A stretch of 8,386 nucleotides of DNA from Flavobacteriaceae bacterium UBA2540 (GTDB lineage Bacteria > Bacteroidota > Bacteroidia > Flavobacteriales > Flavobacteriaceae). Below, piece by piece: positions 6,392-8,386 of this stretch (its first letter is position 1; each line of letters opens with the position of its first letter). The stretch is taken from assembly GCA_002340765.1 (NCBI GenBank), contig DDMS01000019.1:1-8386 (forward strand), in the 5' to 3' direction. The position numbers were made by a program, and so were the translations under genes. Under the pieces are notes generated by a model, which ran no database searches, was not told the DNA's origin, and worked only from the letters and a program-made list of their open reading frames with translations.

Positions 6392-6838
6392 TTATATCTC
6401 AAAAACACCCAACATACCAACCACAAATGCCATAGCATATAAAGACAAAATAATGATTGTAAACACCCCAATAAATTTGTAATGTGATTTTAACATTTCA
6501 AAAGATGCAGTCAAGTCAACATCATCAGTATTTGCTAATGCTGCTTTCATTTTATTAGCAAATTGCATCAAATAATATACTGGAAATAAATAGATTGCAG
6601 CCATCACTAGATAAATAATGGTAATCATTTTGCCAATATTAAAAGGATACACTTGAGATTGCATTTCTTGAATTGAATTGAATATAGTTGATGCAAATAA
6701 CGCCACAATTACTAATAATGCAATTCCAACAAATCCAACAATAGACAAGAAAAAAGCCCATTTGGCGGTTTCTAGCAAATAAGATTTTGCTTCGCTATTC
6801 AATTTTAATTCGGCTAATTGTATAATTGGTTCTGACAT
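6392..6838 (-). CDS. DUF5362 family membrane protein
   Basis: A 148-aa protein with three predicted membrane segments (about 28-50, 71-92, 121-145). The pattern resembles Bacteroidota DUF5362 proteins: an N-terminal amphipathic stretch ending SYLLETAKWAFFLSIVGF, a central segment ending FPVYYLMQFANKMKAAL, a short acidic loop (TDDVDLTASFEMLKSHY), and a last segment with FIGVF. No enzyme motif, cysteine pair or catalytic site is visible, and the function is unknown. It follows rocD on the same strand with a 41-bp gap, but a good -7/-33 promoter lies in that gap and the end of rocD, so it may be transcribed independently as well as by readthrough. Start ATG at 6836-6838 is the only sensible one; there is no Shine-Dalgarno, as is normal for the phylum. 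Confidence 0.78.
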   Translation of the reverse strand: MSEPIIQLAELKLNSEAKSYLLETAKWAFFLSIVGFVGIALLVIVALFASTIFNSIQEMQSQVYPFNIGKMITIIYLVMAAIYLFPVYYLMQFANKMKAALANTDDVDLTASFEMLKSHYKFIGVFTIIILSLYAMAFVVGMLGVFEI

Positions 6839-6867
6839 CGTTGTTTTTTTTAAAAATTATTGATATT

Positions 6868-6899
6868 CAAATATAACAGTTATTTATGAAAACTGGCAA
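6868..6899 (-). promoter_or_regulatory. Predicted Bacteroidota-type promoter for the DUF5362 gene
   Basis: On the minus strand TTG (6899-6897) is followed after 21 bp by TATATTTG (6875-6868), an exact match to TAnnTTTG. Known Flavobacterium promoters tolerate spacers of about 17-23 bp. The box ends 29 bases before the start codon, leaving a short leader. The -33 element lies within the last codons of rocD, which gives DUF5362 a chance of expression separate from rocD. Confidence 0.5.
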
Positions 6900-8160
6900 T
6901 CGTTTTTTTTATGATTTCAATACATTCATATAACTGATTTTCAGTCATAACCAATGGTGGCGAAAATCGAATAATATTTCCATGCGTTGGTTTTGCAAGC
7001 AAACCATTATCACGTAATTTCAAACAAATGTTCCAAGCTGTTTCACTTTCTTCGGTATCATTGATAACAATTGCATTCAACAAACCTTTTCCTCTAACCA
7101 ATTTTATCAAAGAATGCTCTTTTGCAAATTCTGATAATTCCGCTCTGAAAATTTTGCCCAATTTATATGAATTTTCTGCCAAATTTTCATCACGCACTAC
7201 TTCCAAAGCAGCTATTGCCACTGCAGCAGCAATTGGATTTCCACCAAAAGTAGAACCATGATTTCCTGGTTTCATGACATTCATAATTTCATTATTTGCT
7301 AAAACTGCTGACACTGGATAAGCTCCTCCGCTCAAAGCTTTTCCAAGAATCAAAATATCTGGTTTCACTTCTGGGGTGCCTGAACAGTTTTTATCTGCAC
7401 AATTACAATTGCCACAAGTTGCTAACAAACGTCCTGTTCTTGCAATTCCTGTTTGAACTTCATCTGCAATAAACAACACATTGTGAGTTTCGCAAAATCG
7501 CTTTGCAGCTGACAAATATCCTTCGGAAGGAACATAAACTCCTGCTTCTCCTTGAATTGGTTCTACCAAAAAAGCAGCAATATTTGGATTGTTTTGCAAC
7601 ACATTTTCTAATGCTTGAATATTGTCATATTCAATATTGACAAATCCTTTCGTAAATGGTCCAAAGTTTTTACGTGCATTTTGATCATTTGAAAAAGAAA
7701 TAATAGTGGTTGTTCGTCCGTGAAAATTGTTTTCGCATACGATAATTTCAGCCTCATTTTCGTCAATTCCTTTTACTTCATAAGCCCATTTTCGAGCGAT
7801 TTTTATTGCAGTTTCTACAGCTTCTGCACCTGTATTCATTGGTAACAATTTGTCAAACCCAAAAAAATCAGTGGAGAATTTTTCGTATTTGCCAAGCATG
7901 TCATTATAAAAAGCACGAGAAGTCAGTGTCAAAGTTTGTGCTTGTTGCACCAAAGCATTCACAATTTTTGGATGACAATGTCCTTGATTTACTGCAGAAT
8001 ATGCAGAGAGGAAATCAAAATATTGTTTACCTTCCACATCCCACACATACACGCCTTCACCCCTACTCAAAACTACTGGCAATGGACGGTAATTGTGCGC
8101 ACCATAGTTATTTTCTAAATCTATCGCTTGTTGCGACGTAAGTTGCTCTAAAACAGTCAT
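6880..8160 (-). CDS. rocD: Ornithine--oxo-acid transaminase (ornithine delta-aminotransferase) with Cys-rich insertion
   Basis: A 426-aa class III PLP aminotransferase very similar to human OAT: YGAHNYRPLPVVLSRGEGVY (19-38), FLSAYSAVNQGHCHPKI, LTLTSRAFYN, PMNTGAEAVETA (107-118), VEPIQGEAGV (199-208), cofactor Asp233 in IADEVQTG, Schiff-base Lys274 in LGKALSGG, HGSTFGGNP (301-309), RGKGLLNAIVI and LLAKPTHGNIIRFSPPL. It converts ornithine and 2-oxoglutarate to glutamate-5-semialdehyde and glutamate in the cytoplasm, linking arginine/ornithine to proline and glutamate. The odd feature is a stretch at 247-263 with four cysteines (249, 252, 254, 259) that replaces a five-residue loop of the human enzyme, about 12 residues longer and just before the PLP lysine. 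I have a memory of similar loops in other flavobacterial RocD proteins, not verified. No rocF or argI neighbour is present. ATG at 8158-8160 fits the family N-terminus. Confidence 0.94.
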   Translation of the reverse strand: MTVLEQLTSQQAIDLENNYGAHNYRPLPVVLSRGEGVYVWDVEGKQYFDFLSAYSAVNQGHCHPKIVNALVQQAQTLTLTSRAFYNDMLGKYEKFSTDFFGFDKLLPMNTGAEAVETAIKIARKWAYEVKGIDENEAEIIVCENNFHGRTTTIISFSNDQNARKNFGPFTKGFVNIEYDNIQALENVLQNNPNIAAFLVEPIQGEAGVYVPSEGYLSAAKRFCETHNVLFIADEVQTGIARTGRLLATCGNCNCADKNCSGTPEVKPDILILGKALSGGAYPVSAVLANNEIMNVMKPGNHGSTFGGNPIAAAVAIAALEVVRDENLAENSYKLGKIFRAELSEFAKEHSLIKLVRGKGLLNAIVINDTEESETAWNICLKLRDNGLLAKPTHGNIIRFSPPLVMTENQLYECIEIIKKTIASFHK

Positions 8161-8221
8161 TATTTATTGTTTTAAAATGAATAAAATAACCATTCCTGTT
8201 CTACCTTTATCCTTCTAAATC

Positions 8222-8235
8222 CCGATAATTATCGG
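8222..8235. repeat. 14-bp perfect palindrome upstream of rocD
   Basis: CCGATAATTATCGG is an uninterrupted dyad located 62-75 bases upstream of the rocD start. It could be an operator for a dimeric regulator, a short dispersed palindromic repeat, or, if the upstream -7 box is used, part of the rocD leader RNA. It has no adjacent U-tract, so it is not an intrinsic terminator. Confidence 0.6.
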
Positions 8236-8278
8236 AACAGAAATTCAGCGTGGGAAAGAAATCATCCTCGAAGTCGGA

Positions 8279-8286
8279 CAAAAATA
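8279..8286 (-). promoter_or_regulatory. Possible -7 box of the rocD promoter
   Basis: TATTTTTG on the minus strand matches TAnnTTTG exactly and lies about 120 bases upstream of the rocD start. No TTG is present 17-23 bp further upstream (the nearest equivalent reads CTT/TAA), so the match is incomplete. It is the only exact -7 box I found in the region upstream of rocD. Confidence 0.3.
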
Positions 8287-8338
8287 CGAAAAAAGTTTAA
8301 AGATTTTAAGGTTTCTGTGGTTTAACGGTTTCTATTGT

Positions 8339-8386
8339 TTCATTGATACATTGATGCATTTATACATTGCTACATTGCTACATTGC
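8339..8386. repeat. 8-bp tandem repeat (consensus TACATTGC) running off the window edge
   Basis: Six consecutive 8-base units can be read: TTCATTGA, TACATTGA, TGCATTTA, then TACATTGC three times, ending exactly at the last base. A more degenerate unit, TCTATTGT, precedes at 8331-8338. The array is diverged on the left and perfect on the right, the usual sign of recent unit duplication, and probably continues beyond the window. The rest of 8161-8330 has no gene I can support. Confidence 0.85.

Noticed and set aside
7806..8141. Plus-strand open frames (7806-8141 and 7936-8118) within rocD
   Set aside because: Both are antisense to the highly conserved N-terminal part of ornithine aminotransferase.
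8218..8386. Frame open to the right edge, reading IIGTEIQRGKEIILEVGQ after a stop at 8215-8217
   Set aside because: It has no ATG, GTG or TTG start at a sensible place, runs through the palindrome and the tandem repeat, and matches no family I know.

Overview
The window looks like chromosomal DNA from a member of the Bacteroidota, most likely family Flavobacteriaceae (Flavobacterium or a close relative). The reasons are an AT-rich base composition, near-absence of Shine-Dalgarno sequences, matches to the Bacteroidota -7 promoter box (TAnnTTTG), and a gene set typical of that group: sulfonolipid-type PLP enzymes, a lipoprotein S9 peptidase, and DUF2752, CCC-motif and DUF5362 membrane proteins. 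All family names come from recognising the protein sequences by eye; no database search was run.

Layout. Positions 1-427 are the right end of an IS982-family insertion sequence: the transposase C-terminus and the terminal inverted repeat. A strong bidirectional hairpin terminator (508-546) follows. Two minus-strand genes then run leftwards, capA (1923-2921) followed by capB (600-1844). They are the best candidates for the first two steps of capnine (sulfonolipid) synthesis: CapA would make L-cysteate from O-phosphoserine and sulfite, and CapB would condense cysteate with a fatty acyl thioester to give 3-dehydrocapnine. Capnines are outer-membrane lipids linked to gliding motility. Upstream on the same strand, separated by 209 bp containing hairpins, is a lipoprotein-type oligopeptidase B (3131-5320).

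A 71-bp divergent intergenic region separates the peptidase from a plus-strand cluster of three tightly spaced genes: YbaB/EbfC nucleoid protein, a DUF2752 membrane protein and a CCC-motif membrane protein (5392-6339). A bidirectional terminator (6343-6371) lies between this cluster and a convergent minus-strand pair: a DUF5362 membrane protein (6392-6838), which has a good promoter of its own, and ornithine aminotransferase rocD (6880-8160), which carries an unusual cysteine-rich insertion. The right edge (8161-8386) is non-coding. It holds a 14-bp perfect palindrome, a possible rocD promoter box and an 8-bp tandem repeat that runs off the window.

The most interesting content is the capA-capB pair, which generic pipelines would probably label 'cysteine synthase' and 'glycine C-acetyltransferase / 8-amino-7-oxononanoate synthase'. 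This is a recently characterised pathway rather than an undescribed one. I see no CRISPR array, tRNA, rRNA, phage module or clear defence system.
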